Shown piece after piece: positions 8,973 through 16,363 of a stretch of DNA of 64,000 nt; position 1 is the first letter of the stretch, and the number at the start of each line of letters is the position of its first letter. The notes below the pieces were generated by a model that worked only from the letters and a program-made list of their open reading frames with translations, was not told the DNA's origin and ran no database searches. The stretch comes from DATIYF01 sp035517775. GTDB taxonomy: Bacteria > Acidobacteriota > Terriglobia > Terriglobales > Acidobacteriaceae. The DNA is taken from NCBI GenBank assembly GCA_035517775.1, contig DATIYF010000045.1, positions 68,465 to 132,464 of the forward strand, written 5' to 3'. The position numbers and the translations under genes are program-made.

Positions 8973-10115
8973 TTACTGCACTACCGCCGTCAGACCCGTA
9001 GGCGGGTTGGGTGCGGAAGCTACTGTGGTGTCAGTAGAAAAATAGATCTGAAGATCGAAGTCGGTTCTCCCCTTGAAGTTCGACCATCCTGACCCTGAGT
9101 TGTTCTGGTAGTAGCCATCTTGAAATTCACTGGGCACGACCAGGCCGTACTTAACGCCATCCTGCAAAGGAAAGACCTGGTAGCTTCCGGAGCCGTCAGC
9201 CGAGCTGAGCGCAAGCCGGTAACTGGAGCCGTTATTCAACACATGGCTGGAATTGAAAGGCAGCGTCACCCAGGTGTAGTTGGTGCCCACCGAGGATGCC
9301 GGGATCGTTCCCTGCTCGATCACCGAACCATCGCCATTGGCCAGGGTGATCGTCAAATCGCCCGGCGAGCCGGATTTCTGAATATGAACGCTGACCGAGG
9401 TGACGGTCTTATTTCCCCCGGAGACAGTGAAGAACTCGGCCGCCTGGCTGCTTCCCTGAATGTTGAACAGTCCGCTGCCGCCGAGGGCATCAATGTAACC
9501 CTCTCCCTGGCTCTCTCCACCCACGTACTTGATATCGGCAATAGGCGTACTGTTGGATTTCAGCGCCCAGCTCGATTTCGAAACCCAGTTCAACCCCCAG
9601 TCGGTAAACGAGTAGTAGGGGTTGGGGCTTTCTCCCGGATTGTCAATGTTGTTCAACGAAACGTAATTGGTGTTGGGGGAGGGATCGGCGTTGGTGATCA
9701 CCAAGTGATAAAGCGTTCCGGCCGTGAGGGCCGTGTTGCCGCTGAAAGGGAACTCGCGAAATGTGGGGGAAGAGGGGTTGCCAGGCGCTGCTTGCGAGGA
9801 ATCCAGCTCCGTGCCCGAAGCAAAGTGGTTTGCCGTTCCATCATCACTCTGCAGCGAAATGTTGACCAGACCGCCGGTGCCGCCGGAATAGCCCGACCCG
9901 GTCTTCATAAAAACGATCACGCTCTTGATCTTGTCGCTGTGCTCGGCCCGAAACCGAATGTCGAACTTCGGCCCATCCGGCCCGATTCTCAGGTTTTCCA
10001 GACCCTGCGAAAAAGCCTGCCAGCCGGTGCCATAGATGGCCGGCGGCGCGGGAGCCTGGGCGAACGCTACCGTCACGGCGCTGAGCAAAACAACCATTTG
10101 CGCGACTGTTTTCAC
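8973..10115 (-). CDS. secreted protein with duplicated beta-rich domain, function unknown
   Basis: A protein of 380 residues with a clear signal peptide (MKTVAQMVVLLSAVTVAFAQ). The mature part is Ser/Gly/Asn/Thr-rich, low in charge and strand-like, as in extracellular beta-sandwich proteins. Two parts look related: about 60-160 (IKSVIVFMKTG ... LVNISLQSDDG ... LTAGTLYHLVITNAD) and about 235-320 (VTSVSVHIQKSG ... DLTITLANGDG ... LNNGSSYRLALSSAD). The last residues (PNPPTGLTAVVQ) look like the opening of a fibronectin type III domain that is then cut off by the stop. No enzyme motif is visible. It is convergent with the polysaccharide run and could bind surface carbohydrate, which is only inference. 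Confidence 0.7.
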   Translation of the reverse strand: MKTVAQMVVLLSAVTVAFAQAPAPPAIYGTGWQAFSQGLENLRIGPDGPKFDIRFRAEHSDKIKSVIVFMKTGSGYSGGTGGLVNISLQSDDGTANHFASGTELDSSQAAPGNPSSPTFREFPFSGNTALTAGTLYHLVITNADPSPNTNYVSLNNIDNPGESPNPYYSFTDWGLNWVSKSSWALKSNSTPIADIKYVGGESQGEGYIDALGGSGLFNIQGSSQAAEFFTVSGGNKTVTSVSVHIQKSGSPGDLTITLANGDGSVIEQGTIPASSVGTNYTWVTLPFNSSHVLNNGSSYRLALSSADGSGSYQVFPLQDGVKYGLVVPSEFQDGYYQNNSGSGWSNFKGRTDFDLQIYFSTDTTVASAPNPPTGLTAVVQ

Positions 10116-10403
10116 AACGAGTCTCCTCTGTGCGGGCGCTTTGCGGCTGAGCCCAGCTGCAGCCCGGCCTGGGATTTCAACGCCATGGATTCGAGGACGA
10201 AGAGGTCAGAACGCTTGATCAGCAATAGCTTGGGAGCCGGCACGACTACTCGGGCCGCCGGTCTCTCGGGTCTTTCTGCACCCGAAATTACCATTACCTT
10301 TGTGCCACCGCGAGTATCGAAAGTGCATGTCGCGCACGCCGGGAGTGCAGGCTCACGGTCACTTTCGCGCGAATAATAATCCCTTAATCCTGCTTCGCAC
10401 TTT
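10116..10403. other. divergent intergenic region
   Basis: A 288-base spacer between the secreted-protein gene (leftward) and the first gene of the ten-gene rightward run. It should hold both promoters. I see no convincing -35/-10 pair, riboswitch or long palindrome; the stretch just before 10404 is AT-richer (GCGAATAATAATCCC). Confidence 0.5.
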
Positions 10404-11189
10404 ATGAATTCAACTCTTAGTGGACAAGTAGCCATCGTGACCGGCGCCGGCCGCGGCCTGGGCCGGCAGATCGCGCTTACTTTTGCGCGCGCCGGCGCTG
10501 CCGTGGTGCTCGCGGCGCGAACCTGCGAACAATTGGATGAAGTGGGCGGCCTCATCACCTCTGAAGGCGGCAAGGCCATCGCGGTGAAGACCGACGTCAG
10601 CGACCGCGACTCGGTGAAACGCATGGTCGCGCAGTCCATCGCCGAGCTCAAGCGCGTGGATATCCTGGTCAACAACGCCGCCAGCGCCAACTACATTTCC
10701 AGCCTCGCGCTCTCCGACGATGCCCGGTGGATGAAAATGTTCGACGTGAATGTCTTTGGAACTTACTTGTGCAGCAAAGCAGTAATTTCCCATATGATTC
10801 GCGCCAGGTCGGGAAGGATCATCAATATCTCCTCCATCGCCGGCCAGGCCGGCGCCCCCCACGCCAGCGCTTACTCCGCCTCCAAAGCCGCGATCATTGG
10901 CTTTACCAAAGCAATTGCACTCGAAGTCGCCAAGCTGGGCATCACCTGCAACGCCATCTGCCCCTGGCACGTGGATACCGAGCTGATGCGCGACGCCATG
11001 GCCTCGCGAGGCGCCATGTTCGGCAAGAGCGCCGATGAATACCTGGAGCAGATCACCGCTCACAACCCCCAGCGCCGCCTGATCACCGCCGAAGAAGTGG
11101 CCGGCCTGGCGCTGTTTCTGAGCACGCCAGAGGCCCGAGGCATCAACGGCCAGACCATCAACCAATGCGGCGGAATGGTCACTTCCTGA
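10404..11189 (+). CDS. short-chain dehydrogenase/reductase (FabG-like)
   Basis: A classical SDR of 261 residues. The nucleotide-binding motif TGAGRGLG is at 14-21, NNAAS near 93, the catalytic Ser in NISSIAG near 142, and YSASK with Tyr157 and Lys161. The C-terminus ends in INGQTINQCGG, close to the FabG pattern of ITGQ-V--GG. The family reduces 3-oxoacyl thioesters or secondary alcohols with NAD(P)H. As first gene of a run with an acyl carrier protein and two carboxylate-activating enzymes, it may act on an ACP- or CoA-bound intermediate. The substrate is inference. Confidence 0.85.
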   Translation: MNSTLSGQVAIVTGAGRGLGRQIALTFARAGAAVVLAARTCEQLDEVGGLITSEGGKAIAVKTDVSDRDSVKRMVAQSIAELKRVDILVNNAASANYISSLALSDDARWMKMFDVNVFGTYLCSKAVISHMIRARSGRIINISSIAGQAGAPHASAYSASKAAIIGFTKAIALEVAKLGITCNAICPWHVDTELMRDAMASRGAMFGKSADEYLEQITAHNPQRRLITAEEVAGLALFLSTPEARGINGQTINQCGGMVTS

Positions 11190-11247
11190 ACCGAAAACTG
11201 AAAACCAGGAACTGGGAACGAAAGATCCAAGAGAGTTGCCCTGAATA

Positions 11248-12120
11248 ATGCAATCCGCCTCTCATTCTGACATTGTTCGCTCGGGCCACATCTGTTCGCT
11301 GACCTGCGACGATGGCTACGAATTGCGCTATCGCCACTGGCCGGCGCGCGGTACAGCCACGGGAACAATCATCCTGGTGAATGGCATGATGAGCCATTCG
11401 GGGTGGTTTCTCGAGCTGGCGGAGTTGCTCTCAGGTTTGGGGTTGAACGTCATTGGCGCCGACCGCCGCGGCACGGGCATGAACCAGATCAGCCGCGGGG
11501 ATGCGCCTTCGGGCCCAGCGTTGGTCTCCGATCTGTTTCAACTCGTCGAAATCGAGGCCGCCGGGCTTCCGGCTTATCTTGTTGGATGGAGCTGGGGCGC
11601 AATTCCGGCGGTGCACGCGGCTCTCGAGCTCGGCACCCAGCTCAGTGGCCTGGTGCTTTTGGCGCCTGGATTATTTCCCGCTGCCGAGGTTCGGCGGGTT
11701 GTGGCCCAGGAGTACGCGGCCCGGGGCGATATGCCGGATGACTTCCCCGGCTTGCCCTCGCCCCTGACCCCGGAAATGTTTTCCGGCCGCGAAGACGTGC
11801 GCGAATTCATTCGCCACGACTTGCTCACGCAGCGCGCCTTTACACCCCGCTTTTTCCGTATCAGCGGAGAAATGTCTTTTTCGGCCAACCTCCGTCTCCC
11901 TCAGTTAAGACTTCCAGTGCTTCTTCTCCTGGCATCGCAGGACCAGACCGCCGACAACCAACGCACCTTGAAGGCCATTCAGCGGCTGGACTCGTCCCTG
12001 GCTACGATCGCGACCCTCGAGTGCCAGCACGCCATGCAATTCGAGGCCCCCGGCCAGATCACAAACCACATCGAACTCTGGATGCGCCGTTGCGCTCAAC
12101 CACTGAAGCACTCCGCCTAG
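11248..12120 (+). CDS. alpha/beta hydrolase
   Basis: A protein of 290 residues with the full alpha/beta-hydrolase triad: nucleophile elbow GWSWG with Ser115, an Asp in LASQDQTADN near residue 234, and His in CQHAMQF near 262. The N-terminal VNGMMSHSGWF supplies the oxyanion-hole HG-like turn (here NGMMSH), and GADRRGTG follows. It resembles lysophospholipase/thioesterase-like members; hydrolases of this class accompany ACP and acyl ligase genes in some exopolysaccharide loci. A role as editing thioesterase or acyl-transfer enzyme is possible. It lies 58 bases after the SDR gene and 12 before the GH3-family gene. Confidence 0.82.
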   Translation: MQSASHSDIVRSGHICSLTCDDGYELRYRHWPARGTATGTIILVNGMMSHSGWFLELAELLSGLGLNVIGADRRGTGMNQISRGDAPSGPALVSDLFQLVEIEAAGLPAYLVGWSWGAIPAVHAALELGTQLSGLVLLAPGLFPAAEVRRVVAQEYAARGDMPDDFPGLPSPLTPEMFSGREDVREFIRHDLLTQRAFTPRFFRISGEMSFSANLRLPQLRLPVLLLLASQDQTADNQRTLKAIQRLDSSLATIATLECQHAMQFEAPGQITNHIELWMRRCAQPLKHSA

Positions 12121-12132
12121 AAAATTACCGCC

Positions 12133-13782
12133 ATGATGAACAACACTACTGCAGACCAACTACGATCGCGCTTCCGTTCGGCCAACCCCGAGGCGGCGCA
12201 GCGCGAGGCGCTTTTGCGGCGCGTCATTCGCCCCAACGAAACCTGCGAATACGGCAGGGCGCACGGCTTTCCCTCGATCCAATCGGTGCGCGATTTCCAG
12301 GGCGCGGTCAGAATCTGCAACTACGAAGGCTTTCGCTCTTACGTGGACCGCATGGTTCGCGGCGAGCAAGGCGTGCTGGTTTCAGAGCCGGTCCGCCGCT
12401 TCTTCATCACCAGCGGTTCCACCGCTCTGCCCAAGTACATTCCGCTCAACAGCGGCTTCATCCGCGATAAATGGCGCGCCTTCCAGACCTACTGGAGCAT
12501 GGTTCGCGGCGACCATCCGGAGATGGTCCGCGGCCATCTGATCGCCAACTTTTCCGATGGAAGCCAGGAGCAAACCGCGCCCGGCGGCGCACTCTGCGGT
12601 TCGGAAAGCTCCTTCTGGAACGCCTTCGGCGGCGGCGACCGCACCCAGCAATATCCGCTGCCGCGCGAAATCCTTAAAATTTCCGACGCCGAAGCCCGTT
12701 ACTACACCATTGCCCGCGTGCTGCTGGAAAGCAATGTCTCCGTGCTCATGACTCTGAATCCGAGTACGATTGTGCGCCTGTTGGAAGTTCTGGCAACCTA
12801 CGGCGACCTTCTCGAGGAAGATATCAAGCGCGGCGGCCTCTCTGCCGCCATGGCCGTGGAACCGCAAATCCGCCAATACGTCGCCGCCCGCTATCGGGGC
12901 AGCCCGCTGCGCGCCGAGCAGCTGCGGTCAGTCTTGAGCAACAAGCTGCCGCTGGCCAATCTCTGGCCTGACCTGCAATTGGCCATCTGCTGGCGCAGTC
13001 CCATGGTGCGGCCCTACCTCGATCTGCTCGAGCAATCTCTTGGCGCCGTTCCCCAGAGGGATTACATCACTATGGCTTCAGAGGGCATCATCGCCGTTCC
13101 CTATGAAGATGGCGTCAGCGGCGGCGCCCTGGCCGTAGAAACTCACTTCTACGAGTTCATCCCGGCGGAGCTCGCCGATCATCAGGATCCTCCCACGCTG
13201 CTGGCTCACGAGATCGAAGCCGGCAAAAAATATGTCGTCGTTCTCAGCACTTCGGGCGGGCTCTACCGTTACAACATCGGCGATGTGGTGCAGGTAAGAG
13301 ATTTCATCGGCGCCACGCCGGTAATCGAATTTCTCCACCGCACCGGGCACACCTGCTCTTTAACCGGTGAAAAACTCACCGAAGACCAGGTCGCGCACGC
13401 CATCCACGGCGCGGCCTCGCGGCTTGGCCTGCCCTTGCGCGCCTTCACCCTGTGCCCCATCTTCAAGCCATTCCCGCACTATGCGCTCATCGCCGAAGTG
13501 GAAGACGCCCCTGAGCGCGAACTCTTGATTCGCTTTCTGATGGAAATGGATCGCGACCTGGGCTGCCGCAACGTCGAATATCACTCCAAGCGCTCGTCTC
13601 ATCGTCTCGGCGCGCCGGAATTCTACATCGTGCCCGCGGGCAGCTATGCGGCGCTGCAGCAGCGCAAGGTCCAGGCCGGCGTCAGTGACGCTCAGGTAAA
13701 GCTCTCCTGCCTCACGCGCGATCCCAAGTGGCCCGCGCAGTTCGAAATCATTGATCAAGTCTCATGCGAATTAGCAGCGTAA
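12133..13782 (+). CDS. GH3-family acyl-adenylating (amido) synthetase
   Basis: A protein of 549 residues matching the GH3 fold (known from plant auxin and jasmonate conjugases, and scattered in bacteria). ATP-binding motifs in order: FFITSGSTALPKYIPL near 91-106, TMASEG near 314, and YRYNIGDVVQV near 377; the mobile C-domain begins at HRTGHTCSLTGEKL. GH3 enzymes form an acyl-adenylate and pass the acyl group to an amine, usually an amino acid. Beside an enolase-superfamily enzyme and an ACP it could make an N-acyl amino acid or load an acid. Its stop is overlapped by 19 bases by the next gene, so the two are co-translated. Confidence 0.85.
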   Translation: MMNNTTADQLRSRFRSANPEAAQREALLRRVIRPNETCEYGRAHGFPSIQSVRDFQGAVRICNYEGFRSYVDRMVRGEQGVLVSEPVRRFFITSGSTALPKYIPLNSGFIRDKWRAFQTYWSMVRGDHPEMVRGHLIANFSDGSQEQTAPGGALCGSESSFWNAFGGGDRTQQYPLPREILKISDAEARYYTIARVLLESNVSVLMTLNPSTIVRLLEVLATYGDLLEEDIKRGGLSAAMAVEPQIRQYVAARYRGSPLRAEQLRSVLSNKLPLANLWPDLQLAICWRSPMVRPYLDLLEQSLGAVPQRDYITMASEGIIAVPYEDGVSGGALAVETHFYEFIPAELADHQDPPTLLAHEIEAGKKYVVVLSTSGGLYRYNIGDVVQVRDFIGATPVIEFLHRTGHTCSLTGEKLTEDQVAHAIHGAASRLGLPLRAFTLCPIFKPFPHYALIAEVEDAPERELLIRFLMEMDRDLGCRNVEYHSKRSSHRLGAPEFYIVPAGSYAALQQRKVQAGVSDAQVKLSCLTRDPKWPAQFEIIDQVSCELAA

Positions 13783-14894
13783 TCGCCTACCACATCCGGA
13801 TTCCCTTTACCTCGGTTTTCGCCCACACCCTGCAGCGCCGGCGCGCCACCGAGGCGGTCATCCTGATCGTCAAGTCGGAGGCCGGCCACATTGGCGTGGG
13901 CGAGGTCTTGCCCCGCCCTTATCTGACCGGCGAAACCGTGGAAAGCACTCTGGGCCAGGAAATCCCGGCCCTGGTACAGCGCTGGCTCGGGCGCCGCTTC
14001 ACCGGACGTGATGACCTGCTGCCAGCCCTGCGCCAGGAACTCGACCTGAGTGGACGCGCTCTCGCGACGCTGGCCGGCTGGGAGTCTGCAACCCTCGATC
14101 TTGCCGGCAAAGCATTTGCCTTTGCGGTGGGCGATGTGCTCGGGCCCGAAACCGAACCTGAGCTGCCTCCCGGCGTAGTCATAGACTTCGCCGTGGCCAC
14201 GCACAGCCTGGAAAAACACTGCATGCTGCTTCGCCTGGCGGGCAAGCGCCACGTCAAAGTAAAAGTCGGGCTGCACGATGACTTGCATCGCCTCACGCTG
14301 GTGCAAGGGATATTCGGCCCTGAGCATCCTCTGCGGCTCGACGCCAACGCCGCCTGGAGCGCGGGGTACGCCGTGGAAGTGCTGCGCACGATGCGCCGCC
14401 TCAACATCCGCTCCATCGAACAGCCGGTTCCGGCGCGCGATCTCGAAGGCATGCGCCGGGTGCGCGAGGAGACCGGCATCGCCGTCGTCGCCGATGAATC
14501 CCTCTGCACCCTGGAAGATGCGCAAACCCTGATCGCTGCGCGTGCCGCCGACGTTTTCAACATTCGCATCGGCAAGTGCGGCGGGCTTCTCGGATCTCGG
14601 CGATTGGTTCAACTGGCTAAAGAAAACGGCTTGAGCTGTCAGCTGGGCGCGCTGGTGGGCGAAACCGGCATCCTTTCACGGGCTGCCGAAATCTTCAGCC
14701 GCCGCGTTCCGGGTTTCGAATTTCTCGAAGGCAAGCGCCAGAACAAGAGTCTGTTGCTCGAAGACATCGTTGAGCTAGCGCCCGAGCAGGAAGCCTCTTC
14801 CAAAGGTCTCGGCGTCATTATCAGGAATCTCGACCAGTGGGTCGTTTCTCCCCCAGTGATCTTCAAAGAAGAACAACAAAGGAGACTTGCATGA
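13764..14894 (+). CDS. enolase-superfamily enzyme (MLE subgroup, epimerase/OSBS-like)
   Basis: A protein of 376 residues with the complete catalytic set of the muconate-lactonizing-enzyme subgroup: K165-x-K167 (HVKVKVG), D193 (LDAN), E219 (IEQP), D244 (ADES) and K271 (IGKCGG). Spacing closely follows bacterial Ala-Glu dipeptide epimerases. The eighth-strand segment reads LGALVGETGI rather than the usual epimerase or OSBS sequence, so the substrate is open. The subgroup includes dipeptide epimerases, N-acylamino acid racemases, o-succinylbenzoate synthases and cycloisomerases. Placed directly after a GH3 synthetase, an N-acyl amino acid or dipeptide substrate is an attractive inference. It overlaps both neighbours (19 and 4 bases). 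Confidence 0.85.
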   Translation: MRISSVIAYHIRIPFTSVFAHTLQRRRATEAVILIVKSEAGHIGVGEVLPRPYLTGETVESTLGQEIPALVQRWLGRRFTGRDDLLPALRQELDLSGRALATLAGWESATLDLAGKAFAFAVGDVLGPETEPELPPGVVIDFAVATHSLEKHCMLLRLAGKRHVKVKVGLHDDLHRLTLVQGIFGPEHPLRLDANAAWSAGYAVEVLRTMRRLNIRSIEQPVPARDLEGMRRVREETGIAVVADESLCTLEDAQTLIAARAADVFNIRIGKCGGLLGSRRLVQLAKENGLSCQLGALVGETGILSRAAEIFSRRVPGFEFLEGKRQNKSLLLEDIVELAPEQEASSKGLGVIIRNLDQWVVSPPVIFKEEQQRRLA

Positions 14895-15184
14895 ATACCG
14901 GCGAAACCATTCTCAACTACATCCGCACCCAGCTCTCGGTTCAGGGCGGCTCCATCGCCATGGATACCAACCTGACTCAGGAGGGCCAGCTCGATTCCAC
15001 CGCCATGCTGGAGCTCATTCTCTGGGTGGGCGATACCTTCAGCCTCAGCATTCAGAACGAGGACTTCACTCCCGAAAATTTCGCTACCCCGCGCAACATT
15101 GTCGAGTTCGTCGAGCGGCGGCGGAATGGCGTGGTGGCCAATGCTCAACCCGGCGGCGCGGTCAGCGCCCTCGGCAACGACTGA
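14891..15184 (+). CDS. stand-alone acyl carrier protein
   Basis: A small acidic protein of 97 residues with the ACP helical pattern. The phosphopantetheine attachment Ser is S36 in QLDSTAMLEL (canonical LDSxxxxxL), and helix II/III follow (WVGDTFSLSI, then ATPRNIVEFVERR). The start ATG overlaps the previous stop as ATGA and has AAAGGAGA seven bases upstream. It is not the fatty-acid ACP by context: no fab genes are near, and it sits between an enolase-family gene and a CapA-like gene, with two carboxylate-activating enzymes in the same run. It probably carries a dedicated acyl intermediate. Confidence 0.88.
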   Translation: MNTGETILNYIRTQLSVQGGSIAMDTNLTQEGQLDSTAMLELILWVGDTFSLSIQNEDFTPENFATPRNIVEFVERRRNGVVANAQPGGAVSALGND

Positions 15185-15211
15185 GCCCGGCTTGCGCATC
15201 CGGAGACGCGA

Positions 15212-16345
15212 ATGATTCTATGGGAGCAAACCCGGGAACTGGCGGCCTGCAAAGTAGCCATCGCCGGCGACTACCTGCCCGCTGGCAGTTTGCAGCCGCG
15301 CGATGCCGCAACCTGCCAGGCCATGGCCGAGCAGGCTCGCGTGCTTTTCGAGGATGCCGACGTGGGCATCGCGAACCTGGAGTCGCCGGTGGATGTCGCG
15401 GGCTTGCCTGCGCCACCGAATGGCGGCTTGGGGGCTACCCTGGCCGCGCCCGAAGAAACCTTGCACTATCTGAAGGCGCTGCGGGTACAGGCCGTGGGGC
15501 TGGCGAACAACCACATCTTCGACTACGGCCTGGCCGGATTTGAACGCACCCGGGCCGCCCTAGCCAGGAACGGCCTGGTTCCTCTGGGCTGTGGGCGCAC
15601 CCTTTCCCATCCCCCCGAGGTCTTCGTGTGGGAGTCGCCCACCGGGGTGCGCGTGGGCTTTTGGGCCGCGGCCAACATCAGCGCGGTTCCGGCCACGGCA
15701 ACTAAAGCCGGCACCGATGCCGCGAATCTCGAGCGCGGAAAGATCGCGCTCGCGGCCATGAGCGAGCAGCGCGCGCAGTGCTGCATCGCCCTTTTGCACG
15801 CCGGCCTGGAGCGCACGAACTACCCCGAGCCTGCCGACGTCGAAATGATGGACGCCTTGGCCCACGCGGGTTTCGCCGTAGTCGCCGCCTGCCATTCCCA
15901 TCGCATCAGCGGCCATAAGCTGATCAAGACTCAACACGGTCACGCGGCTTGCTTCTATGGCCTGGGCAGCATCTCCTCGGGCATGATGTATTCGCCGCTC
16001 GAGCGCGAAGGCATCGCCGCCGTCATCGGACTCAACGGCCGCGGAGAAGTGGTCCGCATTTCGGCGAATCCGGTCTGGCTCAGCGATTCCGGCTGGGGCG
16101 TCGCACCCGGCCCCGAACAAGCTCAGACCACCGGGCAACGCTTCCTCACCGTCTCTCGCCATATCGAAGACGGCAGCTTCCGCCAGCGCTTCCATGATGA
16201 CATCAGCAAGGGACTGTTCCGTGGCCAGTTCAGAGATATTCGCGCTGCGTTCCGGCAGGCGGGTCTGCAGGGAATTGTGCAGAAGTTCAGCCGCCTGCGG
16301 CTGCGCCATCTGAGCCGCGCCATCCACGCCGTTTCGGCGAAGTAG
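15212..16345 (+). CDS. CapA-family metallophosphoesterase-like protein
   Basis: A protein of 377 residues with the CapA/PgsA order of motifs: AIAGDYLPAG near 12, ANLESPV near 53, GLANNHIFDYG near 96, a motif reading LLHAGLE near 196 where the family often has HWG-E, and CHSHRISG near 230. CapA proteins belong to the calcineurin-like fold and are linked to poly-gamma-glutamate capsule assembly, though their chemistry is poorly defined. No CapB/CapC ligase genes are present, so a separate role within this pathway is likely. No signal peptide is seen, unlike most PgsA proteins. It is 27 bases after the ACP gene. Confidence 0.75.
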   Translation: MILWEQTRELAACKVAIAGDYLPAGSLQPRDAATCQAMAEQARVLFEDADVGIANLESPVDVAGLPAPPNGGLGATLAAPEETLHYLKALRVQAVGLANNHIFDYGLAGFERTRAALARNGLVPLGCGRTLSHPPEVFVWESPTGVRVGFWAAANISAVPATATKAGTDAANLERGKIALAAMSEQRAQCCIALLHAGLERTNYPEPADVEMMDALAHAGFAVVAACHSHRISGHKLIKTQHGHAACFYGLGSISSGMMYSPLEREGIAAVIGLNGRGEVVRISANPVWLSDSGWGVAPGPEQAQTTGQRFLTVSRHIEDGSFRQRFHDDISKGLFRGQFRDIRAAFRQAGLQGIVQKFSRLRLRHLSRAIHAVSAK

Positions 16346-16363
16346 CACACAGGAGATCAACCA

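Noticed and set aside
9120..10376. 418-codon + strand frame opposite the secreted protein gene
   Set aside because: The - strand frame has a signal peptide and beta-rich repeats; the + frame is Arg/Gly-rich without features.
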